64,000 nucleotides of DNA from Pseudomonas sp. SCA2728.1_7 (GTDB lineage Bacteria > Pseudomonadota > Gammaproteobacteria > Pseudomonadales > Pseudomonadaceae). Each line of letters opens with the position of its first letter. Position 1 is the first letter of the stretch. The DNA lies in assembly GCF_018138145.1 (NCBI RefSeq), contig NZ_CP073104.1:3966001-4030000 (forward strand), written 5' to 3'. Both the position numbers and the translations under genes were made by a program. A model generated the notes under the pieces. The model saw only the letters and a list, made by a program, of their open reading frames with translations. It had not been told where the DNA came from and did no database searches. Shown piece by piece: positions 46,335-56,201 of the stretch.

Positions 46335-47045
46335 GTGACACAGAAGCCCAAACCGCTGCACAGCATTAAAGTCGATGGACCGATTCCTGCGCATCTGGCC
46401 CGGTCGGTGATCGAGGAAACCCTGCGTTCGGCAATCCTCGATGGTCGTCTGCCCTGCGGCACGGCGCTGCGCCAGCAGGATCTGGCCGATTTGTTCGGCG
46501 TCAGCCGCATGCCGGTGCGCGAAGCGTTGCGCCAGCTCGAAGCCCAGGAACTGCTGAGCGTTACTACGCATAAAGGTGCAGTGGTCGCGCCATTGATTCA
46601 GGGCGATGCCACCGAAACCTACGAGCTGCGCATCCTCCTCGAATCCGAAGCCATGCGCCAGTCGATTCCGTTGCTGACCGCTGCCGATCACACGCGCGCG
46701 GCCGGTTACATCGAAGAGCTGGAGGCGCAACACGATTACACGGAAATCGGCCGGCTCAACCGTTTGTTCCACATGGCCCTGTACAGCAAGGCGCCCAACC
46801 AACGTTTACTGCGACTGGTCGAAGACGGGCTTAACGAAGAGGAGCGTTTTCTGCGCTTCAACCTTGAGGCCATGGGCCTGGGCAAATTGTCCCAGGACGA
46901 TCACCGGGCGATGCTGCAAGCCGTACAGGAGCGCGACATTGAACTGTCGATCAAACTCCTCGAGCAGCACCTTAATCGGGGCGTCGAGGTGATTACCCGC
47001 TATCTCGCTACCCCTGCCGCGCAAAGCCGCAAAGCCGCGCGCTGA
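46335..47045 (+). CDS. GntR-family regulator, FadR/FCD subfamily
   Basis: About 236 residues: winged helix with D-L-F-G-V-S-R-M-P-V-R-E-A-L-R-Q-L-E near residues 54-71, and an all-helical FCD ligand domain with H-x3-Y (FHMALY) and later H residues that usually bind a metal and an acid. The GTG at 46335 is chosen because the longer frame from GTG 46290 would place coding over a perfect operator. No target gene is adjacent; lapG is divergent but has no obvious metabolic link. Confidence 0.82.
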   Translation: MTQKPKPLHSIKVDGPIPAHLARSVIEETLRSAILDGRLPCGTALRQQDLADLFGVSRMPVREALRQLEAQELLSVTTHKGAVVAPLIQGDATETYELRILLESEAMRQSIPLLTAADHTRAAGYIEELEAQHDYTEIGRLNRLFHMALYSKAPNQRLLRLVEDGLNEEERFLRFNLEAMGLGKLSQDDHRAMLQAVQERDIELSIKLLEQHLNRGVEVITRYLATPAAQSRKAAR

Positions 47046-47790
47046 GCGCGCACCCTCCGCGAATCACTCTCTTACAAATCCCCAAGCGATCTGCCAGCCC
47101 TCGGGTGGGCGGATCCGCCTGCCCGCTCTAACCTCCCTGCGCCGTTCAGGCCGAAATTTGCACCTCGCGGTTGATGAATCGGTAATAGCCGTGGCGCTCA
47201 TTTACCCGCACTCTTGAACGGCCAACCCCATAAAGAACGGGCGACGCGCCGCCCTGACGGCGCAGTCCCCGCACCAGGAACCTACGGAAGGAGCCTTGCC
47301 ACGGGAAAAAGGAAGTCATGGCGCGGGGTCACGGCCAACTTCCGCCCTTTTAAATCATTCAACTCTTATTACTGGAAAGTTGCTTCGAGTGAGGCATTCA
47401 CTCTTATCGATCAATTTTGGCCGTTATTCGCCGAAAGGAGCAACTACGCCCAAATAAAACTTCAGCCAAAAGTTTTATCGGTTCTACTCAACTTCAAAAA
47501 ACAGCAAACTTAAAATAATTAAGAATGTACTTGTTAAATACTTTGTCGGTGTATTAGCTTTTCCTCGCCAAGTTTGAACTTTGTTCTTCGCTTCGGCACC
47601 CGCCCAACGCCAGCAGCAAGCAGGCAGCGCCTTATGGGCAGACATGACGCCATGTCACAGGTAGATCGATCCGCACTTACCTATCAGGAAGGAAGGCTGT
47701 CGTCCGCTGACAGAAAACAAGTAAGTTGTTGTTTCACAGATTGCGCAGTTAGCCGAGCAGTTCCATTTCACATCAACGATAAAGGACATC
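47046..47790. other. Long non-coding stretch upstream of mgoB
   Basis: About 745 bp without a convincing gene. The first part is GC-rich with a hairpin (GCGCCG-N6-CGGCGC, 47246-47263); the middle, about 47350-47570, is clearly AT-rich. The only longer frames use a TTG start (47214) or an unremarkable ATG and lack ribosome sites. It probably contains the mgo promoter and a long 5' leader. I do not recognise any known riboswitch. Confidence 0.5.
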
Positions 47791-48567
47791 ATGATGCCCA
47801 ATAAGAACCAACTCGCCCTGAAGAAAGCCGAACTTAGTATTCACCCGATCTTTTCCGAGATCACTTCGTTATCGGTCTTGCGGCGTTTCATGGAAACCCA
47901 CGTGTTTGCCGTGTGGGATTTCATGTCGCTGACCAAACGCCTGCAGCAGGAACTGACCTGCACGCGTTTGCCCTGGCTACCGCCGCGTGACCCTCACGCC
48001 GCCCGGTTGATCAACGAGATCGTTCTGGGTGAAGAATCGGATGATCGCCTGAACGAAGGTCATTACAGCCATTTCGAGTTGTATCTGGATGCGATGCGCG
48101 AAATCGGCGCGAGTACCACGGCCGTGGAGCGCTTTGTCGCCCTGCAACAGGAAGGTGTGAGCTATGACGTCGCGCTGCAAAGCGTCGAGGTTGATCCGGC
48201 CGCCGCGCAGTTTGTCCGCGACACCTTGCGCACCGCCCTGCATGCCCCGGGGCACAGCGTGGCGGCGGCGTTTCTGCATGGCCGTGAGAGCGTGATCCCG
48301 ACCATGTTCCAGCGCATTCTTGACGACTGGGGCATCGGCATCGAACAGGCGCCGACCTTTCGCTATTACCTGGAACGCCACATCGAGGTCGACTCCGAAG
48401 ACCATGGCCCGGCGGCAGAACACCTGCTCGAACGCCTGGTCGACGGCGACCCGCAACGTGAAGCCGAGGTCTACGCCAGCGCCATCGCTGCCGTGGAAAG
48501 CCGCATCGCCTTGTGGGACGGCCTGCGCCTGAGCATGCGCGAACCGTTGGCGGAGGTGACCCAATGA
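47791..48567 (+). CDS. mgoB: MgoB/PvfA-like haem-oxygenase-fold protein (DUF3050-type)
   Basis: A 258-residue helical protein of the haem-oxygenase-like iron-enzyme superfamily, with E-T-H-V-F-A-V-W-D near residue 33, G-E-E-S-D near 76, G-H-Y-S-H-F-E near 86 and a C-terminal R-Y-Y-L-E-R-H-I-E segment with potential metal ligands. It is the first gene of the mgoBCAD-type operon. The precise step is not settled. Two ATGs are adjacent (47791, 47794); AAAGGA is better spaced for the second. The stop overlaps mgoC by ATGA. Confidence 0.85.
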   Translation: MMPNKNQLALKKAELSIHPIFSEITSLSVLRRFMETHVFAVWDFMSLTKRLQQELTCTRLPWLPPRDPHAARLINEIVLGEESDDRLNEGHYSHFELYLDAMREIGASTTAVERFVALQQEGVSYDVALQSVEVDPAAAQFVRDTLRTALHAPGHSVAAAFLHGRESVIPTMFQRILDDWGIGIEQAPTFRYYLERHIEVDSEDHGPAAEHLLERLVDGDPQREAEVYASAIAAVESRIALWDGLRLSMREPLAEVTQ

Positions 48568-49493
48568 ACGCTGCCGACTATCAATCCTTTGCCGACGCCT
48601 GGGAGAACCGCGCCACCATCCGCACTCGCCCGCGCCGCGTGCTGGAAGACGATGAACGCCTGATCTACCCGCTCAGTCGTCAGCCACTGGTGCTCAGTGA
48701 AACCTTCCTGCGCGAGTGCCCGCAACAGCGCGATTTCGCCCTGGTGCAGACGCTGTACAAATTCATCAACGACGTAGTGATTTTCGAGACCGAGATCGTA
48801 GATAAAACCGCGCGCAGCATCGCCAAGAATCGCTTCGCCGTGGCCTTCCCGTTTGCCTGTCGTTACGACGCGATGACCGTGGTGGTCGATGAGGATTACC
48901 ACGCCTTGGTGGCGATGGATTTCATGCAGCAAACGGTGGCGATGACCGGCATCGAACCGATTCAGTTGCCCGATGAAATCGAGTTGAGCCGGGCGATTCC
49001 TGCGGCGGTAGCGCTGGCACCGGAACACCTGCGCAGCGCGATGGAATTGATTTGCGTGGCCATCGCCGAAAACACCGTGACCGGCGATGTCGCGGCGTTC
49101 GCCCGCGACGACACGGTCAAGCCGTCGATCAAAGGCCTGATGGCCGATCACTTGCTCGATGAGGGTCGCCATTCGAGTTTCTGGGCGCGAATGGTGCGCA
49201 TCTATTGGCACACCGCCAGCGCGGCGGATCGCGAAACCATCGCGCAGATTCTGCCGGTGTTCATCGGCCATTACCTGACCAACGACATCCAGAAATCCTT
49301 CGACCTGCGCCTGATCGACGCGCTGCCGGTCAGCGAGGCCACACGGCGCTCGCTCAGGGACGAGATGGCCGGGCTGGCGTTCCCGATCAATCGCCACCAT
49401 CCGCTGGTGGGCAACATCGTCAAGTTCTTCCACAACAGCTCGCTGCTCGATACGCCGTGCGTGCAGCACGCTTTGCGCGATTACCTGGTTTGA
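48564..49493 (+). CDS. mgoC: MgoC/PvfB-like diiron N-oxygenase (AurF family)
   Basis: A 309-residue AurF-type enzyme. All seven diiron ligands can be placed: E75, E110-x2-H113, E169, H196-x3-E200-x2-H203. Their spacing reproduces AurF (E101, E136, H139, E196, H223, E227, H230) to within one residue. Such enzymes oxidise an amine to hydroxylamine or nitroso. In the mgo/pvf pathway this supports formation of the N-N bonded diazeniumdiolate. It is translationally coupled to mgoB and followed by mgoA after 13 bp. Confidence 0.92.
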   Translation: MNAADYQSFADAWENRATIRTRPRRVLEDDERLIYPLSRQPLVLSETFLRECPQQRDFALVQTLYKFINDVVIFETEIVDKTARSIAKNRFAVAFPFACRYDAMTVVVDEDYHALVAMDFMQQTVAMTGIEPIQLPDEIELSRAIPAAVALAPEHLRSAMELICVAIAENTVTGDVAAFARDDTVKPSIKGLMADHLLDEGRHSSFWARMVRIYWHTASAADRETIAQILPVFIGHYLTNDIQKSFDLRLIDALPVSEATRRSLRDEMAGLAFPINRHHPLVGNIVKFFHNSSLLDTPCVQHALRDYLV

Positions 49494-49506
49494 TGAGGAG
49501 GCCGAC

Positions 49507-52500
49507 ATGAAACGTCTCGACATTTTGCTGATTGGCGCCAGCCAGGCCATGACCGACCTGGCGCAGGAACTGGAACAACACGGGCACTCCTTGCGGCGCA
49601 GCGGCGTGGCGGCATCGACGGTGGATTTGATCATCGACGATGGCTTCATCGGCGCCGGCGATTTCTGCGCGATCCCACACCTGCATCTGCGTTTGGGGGT
49701 TGGCGCGCTGAGCGCGGCGGGTTTACCGACACTCGATCTGCTGTGCTTCCTCGGCTCGTCACTGATCAGTCGTGTGCCGATCGGCGATGAGCCGTCCGGC
49801 AACGGTCAGGCGCTGCGCCAGCGAGTGCTGACGCAGGTGGTGGACGAAGTGGCGCTGCTGGTCAGCCGCATCTCCCGCGATGCTGACTATCTTCAGCAGG
49901 TCGCGCCGGTGACTGCACCGGATTTCGAGCGGATGGAAAACCTGCTGTTTCTCGACAGCCTGGCGTACGTCCATCGCCTCAATGACACGGCCAATCCGGC
50001 GCTGCTGAAGCAGGCGCAGCTCCCAGTGATCGAGCGTCTGCAACAAAGCCTGATCCGTCATGCCGAACGACCGGCGCTGCACCTCGCCGAACAGTCGATC
50101 AGCTACCGCCAACTGCACGCCCACAGTCGCGCGATCCAACAGCGTTTGCAGCCCTTGCTCGAGCAACATCCGCAACCGTGGGTGGTCGGCATCTGCCTGC
50201 CGAAAAGCCCGGCGCTGTTCGCCTCGATTCTGGCGATCCTCGGCAGCGGTGCGGTGTATCTGCCGCTGGAACCGAGTCATCCGTTGCAGCGCCAGCAATA
50301 CATTCTGCAAAACTCGGGCGCGTTGTTGTTGCTGCATGATGGCGAGCATCCGCTTGGCGAAACCATGGCGGGGCTGGATGTCAGTCACATCACCAGCGCA
50401 GACGCGGATCTGAGCCAACCGCTGATGTGCCGACGCCCAGAGCTCGATGCGCCGTGCATGGCGCTCTACACCTCGGGCACCACCGGGCATCCGAAGGGTG
50501 TGCTGCTCAGTCAGGCCAACCTTGCACACTTCTCGGCGTGGTACGCCGATTACGTGCAGTTGCAGGCAGAAAGTCGGGTCTTGCAGTTCTCGTCACTGAG
50601 CTTCGACTCATCACTGATCGACATCTTCCCGACCCTGCTCGAAGGCGCCGAACTGGTGGTGCCCGACGACACGCAACGGCGCGATCCGCTGCAACTGGTC
50701 GCGTTGATCCGGCGCCGGCAACTGACCCACGCCTTCCTGCCGCCAGCGCTGTTGAGCATCCTGCCGCTGGAGCAACTGGAAGGCGTGCAAGTGATGACCG
50801 GCGGCGATGTCTGCGAGCCGTTCGTCATCGAGCAGCTGACGCGTCAGGGCACGCTGCACAACCTTTACGGCCCGACCGAAGCCACGGTGCTGATCACTGC
50901 GCGTCAACTGATACCCGGCGACAGCAACCGCAGCCTCGGTGCGCCGATCGCCAACAGCCAGGTGCTGATTCTCGATGACGATTTGCAACCGGTGTCGCAG
51001 AACACCGTCGGCGAATTGTTCATCGTCGGCCCCGGCGTCTGTGTCGGCTATCTGAACAACCCACAGCATACCGCCGAGCGCTATCTGACCCTGAATCTGC
51101 CGGACGGCCAAACGTTGCGCGCCTACCGCAGCGGCGACATGGCCAAGTGGGGCGAGCACGGTATCGAGTTGTGCGGACGGCGCGACAATCAAGTGAAGAT
51201 CCGCGGCTTCCGGGTCGAGCCGGAAGAAATCGAACGCTGCCTGCGCGAGAGCCAGTTGTACCGGCAAATCGCAGTGGTGATCGACAGTCAGCGGCGCATT
51301 CTCGCCTTTCTCACCCAGCCGCAATCGGACACCGCGCGCGAAGCCCTGAAGGCCCACGCCCGGCAGTTTCTGCCCGACTACATGCAACCCGTGGCGTGGA
51401 CTGAACTGCCGAACATGCCTTTCGCCAGCAACGGCAAGGTCGACCGCAAAGCGCTGCTGGCACTGCCAGTGAGCGTGCAGGACAACGGGCCGAAATGCCT
51501 GCCGGCGAATGCCGACGAAGCGCTGTTGCTGGAGATCTGGGCGGAATTGCTGGAGTTGCCGAACAGCGATATTTCCACCGACGAAAGCTTCTTCAATCTC
51601 GGTGGCCACTCGATTCTGCTGTCGCGAATGTTGCTGCGGCTGCGTGAGGAGTTCGGCCGCAGCATCTCGATCAACCGCTTCATCGAACTGCCGACCATCA
51701 TCAAACTCGCCACGCTGGTGCGCGGCACCGATGACAGCGCCGTGCTCAGCGCCCAGGCCATGGCCGACGCCGAGCGCGCGCTTGATATCGAGCCACTGCC
51801 GATCAGCCGCATGGGCGATGTGCATAAGGTCATCGTCACTGGCGCCAACAGTTTTGTCGGCGTGCACATCGTCGAGGCACTGCTCGGTTGGGGCGCCAGC
51901 GAAGTGGCCTGTCTGGTACGCGATGGCGGCGGGAAAACGGCGGCGCAACGCTTTGCCGAGTCACTGCGGGAAAACCGCCTGGAGCATCTGGATGTGAGTC
52001 GCGTGCGGGTTTACGCGGCCGATATTACGCGCCCGCAACTGGGCATGAACGACGAAGATTATCAGCGCCTTGATCGCGAGTTCGGCGCACTGGTGCACAA
52101 CGCCGCCAACGTCAATCACGTGCTCGATTACGAGTCGCTGGCGGCGGACAACGTCGAGCCGATTTTCGCCCTGCTGCGCTTGTGTGAAGGGCAGAGCAAA
52201 AAGGTCTTCAATTTTGTCTCGACGCTGTCGGCTTCAAGCACGGTCGATGACGCGGGACGGGTGTTGGAACTGCCCGCCGCGCTGACGCCACCGATCTACA
52301 TTCGCAACGGTTACAACCTGTCGAAATGGGTCGGCGAGCGCATCCTCGAACGGGCACGGGAACACGGCGTACGGGTCAATCTGTATCGCCCCGGCAACAT
52401 CAGTTTCAACAGCTTGAGCGGCGTTTGTCAGCCGCACAAAAACCGCTTGATGCTGATGCTCAAAGGCTCGATCCAGCTCGGCCAGGTACCAGCCTTCGCG

Positions 52501-52899
52501 CTGAATTTCGACCTGATGCCGGTGGACTTTCTCGCCCGTTTCATTGCCTTCCACGCCAGCCGTTATTCGCCGGAACGTGCGGTGTTCAACCTGCATAACC
52601 CCGAACCATTGAGCTGGGACGCCTATGTCGCGTCGTTCCGCGAAAGCGGCAGCGAGTTCGCGTTGGTCAGCGTCGCTGACTGGCAACAGCAACTGGGCCG
52701 GGTCGACGCCGACAACGCGCTGTTCGGCGTGCTCGGTTTCTACCTCAACGGCTTCGAAGAAGACATCGGCGACATCTCCCTGATCGGCCACGCCAACGCC
52801 GAGGCCGGCGTGCAGCAGATGGGCGCGCATTACCCACAGAAATCCCCGGCGCTGCTGCGTCGTGGCTGCGACTACCTGAAACAAATCAACTTCATCTGA
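49507..52899 (+). CDS. mgoA: MgoA/PvfC-like single-module NRPS (A-T-reductase)
   Basis: A 1130-residue synthetase. Residues 1-170 are an extra N-terminal domain possibly related to formyltransferases. The adenylation domain (about 180-665) has A3 (LYTSGTTGHPKGV, 320-332), A5 (NLYGPTE), A7 (YRSGDMAKW), A8 (IRGFRVEPEEIE) and A10 (NGKVDRKAL). The carrier domain has G-G-H-S with the pantetheine Ser near 703. The terminal thioester reductase (about 775-1130) has T-G-A-N-S-F-V-G and Y936-x3-K940, so the product leaves by NADPH reduction. It has no condensation domain. The related P. syringae and P. entomophila enzymes activate a branched amino acid. Confidence 0.93.
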   Translation: MKRLDILLIGASQAMTDLAQELEQHGHSLRRSGVAASTVDLIIDDGFIGAGDFCAIPHLHLRLGVGALSAAGLPTLDLLCFLGSSLISRVPIGDEPSGNGQALRQRVLTQVVDEVALLVSRISRDADYLQQVAPVTAPDFERMENLLFLDSLAYVHRLNDTANPALLKQAQLPVIERLQQSLIRHAERPALHLAEQSISYRQLHAHSRAIQQRLQPLLEQHPQPWVVGICLPKSPALFASILAILGSGAVYLPLEPSHPLQRQQYILQNSGALLLLHDGEHPLGETMAGLDVSHITSADADLSQPLMCRRPELDAPCMALYTSGTTGHPKGVLLSQANLAHFSAWYADYVQLQAESRVLQFSSLSFDSSLIDIFPTLLEGAELVVPDDTQRRDPLQLVALIRRRQLTHAFLPPALLSILPLEQLEGVQVMTGGDVCEPFVIEQLTRQGTLHNLYGPTEATVLITARQLIPGDSNRSLGAPIANSQVLILDDDLQPVSQNTVGELFIVGPGVCVGYLNNPQHTAERYLTLNLPDGQTLRAYRSGDMAKWGEHGIELCGRRDNQVKIRGFRVEPEEIERCLRESQLYRQIAVVIDSQRRILAFLTQPQSDTAREALKAHARQFLPDYMQPVAWTELPNMPFASNGKVDRKALLALPVSVQDNGPKCLPANADEALLLEIWAELLELPNSDISTDESFFNLGGHSILLSRMLLRLREEFGRSISINRFIELPTIIKLATLVRGTDDSAVLSAQAMADAERALDIEPLPISRMGDVHKVIVTGANSFVGVHIVEALLGWGASEVACLVRDGGGKTAAQRFAESLRENRLEHLDVSRVRVYAADITRPQLGMNDEDYQRLDREFGALVHNAANVNHVLDYESLAADNVEPIFALLRLCEGQSKKVFNFVSTLSASSTVDDAGRVLELPAALTPPIYIRNGYNLSKWVGERILERAREHGVRVNLYRPGNISFNSLSGVCQPHKNRLMLMLKGSIQLGQVPAFALNFDLMPVDFLARFIAFHASRYSPERAVFNLHNPEPLSWDAYVASFRESGSEFALVSVADWQQQLGRVDADNALFGVLGFYLNGFEEDIGDISLIGHANAEAGVQQMGAHYPQKSPALLRRGCDYLKQINFI

Positions 52900-52921
52900 A
52901 GCGAAAAAAAGGAGCAACACC

Positions 52922-53389
52922 ATGAGCAATTTTCAACCGGATACCCTGATCAAAAACCCGCATGGCTGCCACGTTGTGTCTTCGGTGAAAGTGCCAGCGG
53001 ACGCGACGCAAGTCTGGGCGGTGGTCGGCCACTTCGGCGGTTTCGACCGTTTCATTCCGGCGCTGTCGCACATCGAAATGACCGGCGAGGGCGTGTCCTC
53101 GCTGCGCAAGAAGTTCTTCAAGGATGGCAACGTGGTGGTTGAACAACTCAACTCCCGCGATGAGCAGGCGCGGAGCATGACCTGGACGACGATTTACAAC
53201 ACGCTGGGGGTGGCGAATCTGTGGGCGGCGATGAATGTGGAGTCGCTGGGCGCAGGTAAATCCCGGGCGACGTGGACGATCATTGCCGAGCCGGCTTCGG
53301 GCGGTGAAGAGGCGTTGCCGGGGTTCAAGGAGTTTGTGCAGGGGTTTGCGGATGATGCGATGGGGAATGTGCTGAAACTGTTTGTTTAA
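52922..53389 (+). CDS. mgoD: MgoD/PvfD-like SRPBCC (polyketide cyclase-type) protein
   Basis: A 155-residue START-like fold protein with an opening beta strand and the V-W-A-V-V-G-H-F-G-G-F motif near residue 32 typical of the plant PYR/Bet v1-like SRPBCC families. It is the last gene of the operon, 22 bp after mgoA, with an AGGAG ribosome site. It may bind or help form the small-molecule product; no catalytic residues can be assigned. A REPIN follows. Confidence 0.88.
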   Translation: MSNFQPDTLIKNPHGCHVVSSVKVPADATQVWAVVGHFGGFDRFIPALSHIEMTGEGVSSLRKKFFKDGNVVVEQLNSRDEQARSMTWTTIYNTLGVANLWAAMNVESLGAGKSRATWTIIAEPASGGEEALPGFKEFVQGFADDAMGNVLKLFV

Positions 53390-53421
53390 GGCTTCGGCTT
53401 TGCGGTGATTGCACCACCGCT

Positions 53422-53486
53422 TTCGCGAGCAGGCTCGCTCCCACAGGGAAATGCATTCCAAATGTGGGAGCGAGCCTGCTCGCGAA
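53422..53486. repeat. REPIN
   Basis: Perfect 24-bp arms of the CGCGAGCAGGCTCGCTCCCA type (53422-53445 and 53463-53486) with a 17-bp centre, between the convergent mgoD and chemoreceptor genes. It may serve as a shared transcript end. Confidence 0.92.
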
Positions 53487-53515
53487 GAACGATAACGCGG
53501 TCTTCAATCTGAAAA

Positions 53516-55396
53516 TCAGATTTTGAAACTGTCGACCAACTGCTTCAGGCGATTGGCCTGCTGCGACAACGCATCACAATCCTTCAACGTTTCATTGAGG
53601 TTGGCCACGCTCTGCTGGTTCAGCAGGTTGATCTGGTTAACGTCGACGTTGAGGGTTTCCACCACGGCGGTCTGCTCTTCGGTCGCCGCAGCCACCGACT
53701 GGTTCATGCCGTCGATTTCACCAATGCGCTGAGTCACGCTGACCAGACGCAAACCGGCCTGGTTGGCCACTTCCACGCTCTGCTCGCTGGAGGCCTGACT
53801 GGCGTTCATGGTGGTCACCGCTTCGCGCGAACCGATCTGCAGCGAGGTGATCATCTTGTGGATCTCTTCCGCCGATTCCTGGGTGCGATGGGCGAGGTTA
53901 CGCACCTCATCTGCCACCACCGCAAAACCACGTCCGGCTTCACCGGCACGCGCCGCTTCAATTGCGGCGTTGAGCGCCAACAGGTTGGTCTGCTGCGAAA
54001 TCCCTTTGATCACATCAAGGATATGGCCGATGTTGTCGGTGCTGGCGTTCAGGGTTTCGATCTGCGTGCACGACAGGCTGATCTTCTGCGACAGCTCGGT
54101 CATCGCCAGGATCGTTTGCTCGACCACCTGACGCCCGTCATCGGCCTGCTCGCTCGCGCCGCTGGCGTGTTGCGAAGCATCGGCAGCGTTACGGGCGATT
54201 TCCTGTGTGGCGGCGCCCAGTTCGTTGATCGCCGCAGCCACGCTGTTGGTGCGCGCACTTTGCTCGTCGGAGCCGACGATCGAGGCGTTGGACGACGCCA
54301 TTACGCGTTGCGACAAATCATGCACGTGGCGGGTGGCGGAAGACACTTCGGAAATCGACGCGTGAATCCGCTCAACGAACTGGTTGAACGCGCTGCCCAA
54401 TTCACCGAACTCGTCTTTGCTTTCCACAACCAGACGACGGGTCAGGTCGCCTTCGCCCTGAGCAATGTCCTGCATCGCACGGCCCATGGTGGTCAGCGGA
54501 CGCATCAACACATTGATCAACAGGCTCAGCAGCAAGGCAATCGCGGCCACGGCGACAAACATCGCGATCAACGCCGAAGTGCGGAATTGACTGAGTGCGG
54601 CGTAGGCCTTGTCGCGATCGATCGACAGACCGATGTACCACTGCGCATTCGGCAGGTCGCTGACCGGAGTGAACGACAAAATGCGTTCCTGGCCATTGAG
54701 CACGACGTTCTGGTTGCCCTTCTCGATGCGCACGCTGGTGTTCGGGTAAATGTCTTTCAGGTTTTTCATGACCTGGTCTTTGTCCGGGCTGACGATCACC
54801 TGACCGTCGGCGCTGACCAGGAACGCATGGCCGAGGCCACCGAAGTCCACCGAGTTGATGATCTTCACCAGGGTTTCCAGGCTCAGGTCACCACCGACCA
54901 CACCGAGCAGCTCGCCGTTCTTTTTCACCGGCATGGCGATGGTCACTACCAGGCCACCGACAGCGGCCATGTACGGCGGGGTCAGCATGGTTTTGTCAGC
55001 CACAACGGCTTGCTTGTACCAAGGGCGCTGACGTGGGTCGTAGCCGTCCGGCATCTTCGCGTCAGGGCGCTGGGTGAACACACCGTTGGCCTGGCCGACG
55101 TAGGTGAACTGGAAGTTCGAAGTGAAGGCTGGTTGATCGACCAGGCCCGGGAAATCCGCGTCCTTGCCCTGATGGGCAACGTTCTGCGCGAGGTTTTCCA
55201 GCACCAGAATCCGCCCGCTCATCCAGTTCTGCACGCTGCTGGCGGTCAGATCACCGGCCTGCTGCACAGAGGACTGGAGGTTCTGGCGAATGGTGTTTCG
55301 CTGCAGATAGTCGTTGTAGAGGGTGAACAGCGCGAACGCCAGGACCACGACGCCCGAGGCGGCCAACAGGATTTTATGGCTGAACTTGAGATTCAT
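53516..55396 (-). CDS. Methyl-accepting chemotaxis protein with amino-acid-type dCache domain
   Basis: A 626-residue receptor: membrane helix (about 8-30), periplasmic dCache domain, second helix near 280-300, HAMP, and signalling domain with the conserved hairpin tip ([18 protein letters not shown]). The dCache pocket has Y119-x4-R124-x-W126-Y127, Y142 and D170, the amino-acid-binding motif of PctA-type receptors. The ATG at 55396 is used because the longer frame from 55609 has no signal-like start. It should sense amino acids or related amines. Confidence 0.92.
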   Translation of the reverse strand: MNLKFSHKILLAASGVVVLAFALFTLYNDYLQRNTIRQNLQSSVQQAGDLTASSVQNWMSGRILVLENLAQNVAHQGKDADFPGLVDQPAFTSNFQFTYVGQANGVFTQRPDAKMPDGYDPRQRPWYKQAVVADKTMLTPPYMAAVGGLVVTIAMPVKKNGELLGVVGGDLSLETLVKIINSVDFGGLGHAFLVSADGQVIVSPDKDQVMKNLKDIYPNTSVRIEKGNQNVVLNGQERILSFTPVSDLPNAQWYIGLSIDRDKAYAALSQFRTSALIAMFVAVAAIALLLSLLINVLMRPLTTMGRAMQDIAQGEGDLTRRLVVESKDEFGELGSAFNQFVERIHASISEVSSATRHVHDLSQRVMASSNASIVGSDEQSARTNSVAAAINELGAATQEIARNAADASQHASGASEQADDGRQVVEQTILAMTELSQKISLSCTQIETLNASTDNIGHILDVIKGISQQTNLLALNAAIEAARAGEAGRGFAVVADEVRNLAHRTQESAEEIHKMITSLQIGSREAVTTMNASQASSEQSVEVANQAGLRLVSVTQRIGEIDGMNQSVAAATEEQTAVVETLNVDVNQINLLNQQSVANLNETLKDCDALSQQANRLKQLVDSFKI

Positions 55397-55667
55397 TTCA
55401 TGGGACTTCTTATGCGAAAAGTGGGGATGCGTTCCGGATGCAACATTCCATGTACAGCGCAGGCAGCGTTCTTCAGGCCGCTCTACTTTGGTGCACGCAT
55501 GTCTCACCAGTCTGTCGGCACGTGTCGGAGAAATCTTAGGGCTGAGCGGGAAATGGATGACATTTCTGAAGGATTCCCGCCGAACGGCGTGCCAGAGCGT
55601 TCTCCCCAATGTTTTTCAGGGCTGATGTTCGGGTGGCTGTTGCAAATTTCATAACCCTTGATGACAA

Positions 55668-55682
55668 TGCGAGTAATTATCA
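55668..55682 (+). promoter_or_regulatory. Candidate Fur box before the ECF sigma gene
   Basis: TGCGAGT-A-ATTATCA matches the Fur 7-1-7 pattern TGATAAT-A-ATTATCA at 11 of 14 positions, with a perfect right half. It ends 18 bp before the ATG of the sigma gene, where Fur normally represses iron-starvation sigma genes. The rest of the 55397-55700 gap shows no gene. Confidence 0.6.
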
Positions 55683-55700
55683 TTTGTGACGTTCGCGTTC

Positions 55701-56201
55701 ATGTCCTCACCTGAGTTTGCAGTACAGGCGCTTTACAGTAGTCATCACGGCTGGCTTAACGCTTGGCTGCGCGCACGGCTGGGCAACGCGGCGGACGCGG
55801 CAGATCTGGCCCAGGACACTTTCGTCCGTCTGTTGCAACGCACCGAACGCCTCGAACTCAAAGCACCCCGCGCCTTCCTGCGCACGATTGCGCGTGGGCT
55901 GGTGATCGATCACTGGCGCCGTGAGGAAATCGAACGGGCCTATCTCGAAACGATCGCCCATTTGCCTGAAGCAGAAACACCGAGTGCTGAAGCCCGGGCG
56001 CTGGTGATCGAATTGCTGGAGAGCATTGCGCGCATGCTTGAAGGACTGAAGCCGAAAGTGCGTCAGGCCTTTCTGCTGGCGCAGTGCGAAGGTTTGACCC
56101 ACAAGCAGATCGCCGAGCAGATGGGACTGTCGTTGCGCTCAGTTGAACGCTACGTCGCCGATGCGCTGTATCACTGCTACGTGCTGCGGTACGAAAGCTG
56201 A
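55701..56201 (+). CDS. Iron-starvation ECF sigma factor (FecI/FoxI-like)
   Basis: A 166-residue ECF sigma factor: region 2 (A-D-L-A-Q-D-T-F-V-R-L near residue 36) and region 4 helix-turn-helix (L-T-H-K-Q-I-A-E-Q-M-G-L-S-L-R-S-V-E-R near 130-150). The ATG at 55701 is preferred to the GTG at 55686. It is followed with a 1-bp overlap (TGATG) by a FecR-like anti-sigma gene and then by a siderophore receptor, the classic cell-surface signalling cassette. Confidence 0.92.
   Translation: MSSPEFAVQALYSSHHGWLNAWLRARLGNAADAADLAQDTFVRLLQRTERLELKAPRAFLRTIARGLVIDHWRREEIERAYLETIAHLPEAETPSAEARALVIELLESIARMLEGLKPKVRQAFLLAQCEGLTHKQIAEQMGLSLRSVERYVADALYHCYVLRYES

Noticed and set aside
47230..47330. Riboswitch in the mgo leader
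   Set aside because: I compared it by eye with consensus motifs of cobalamin, TPP, guanidine, glutamine, c-di-GMP and fluoride riboswitches and saw no convincing match.
47214..47513. 99-codon frame in the leader before mgoB
   Set aside because: It starts with TTG, lacks a ribosome site and shows no recognisable domain; composition shifts midway from GC-rich to AT-rich.
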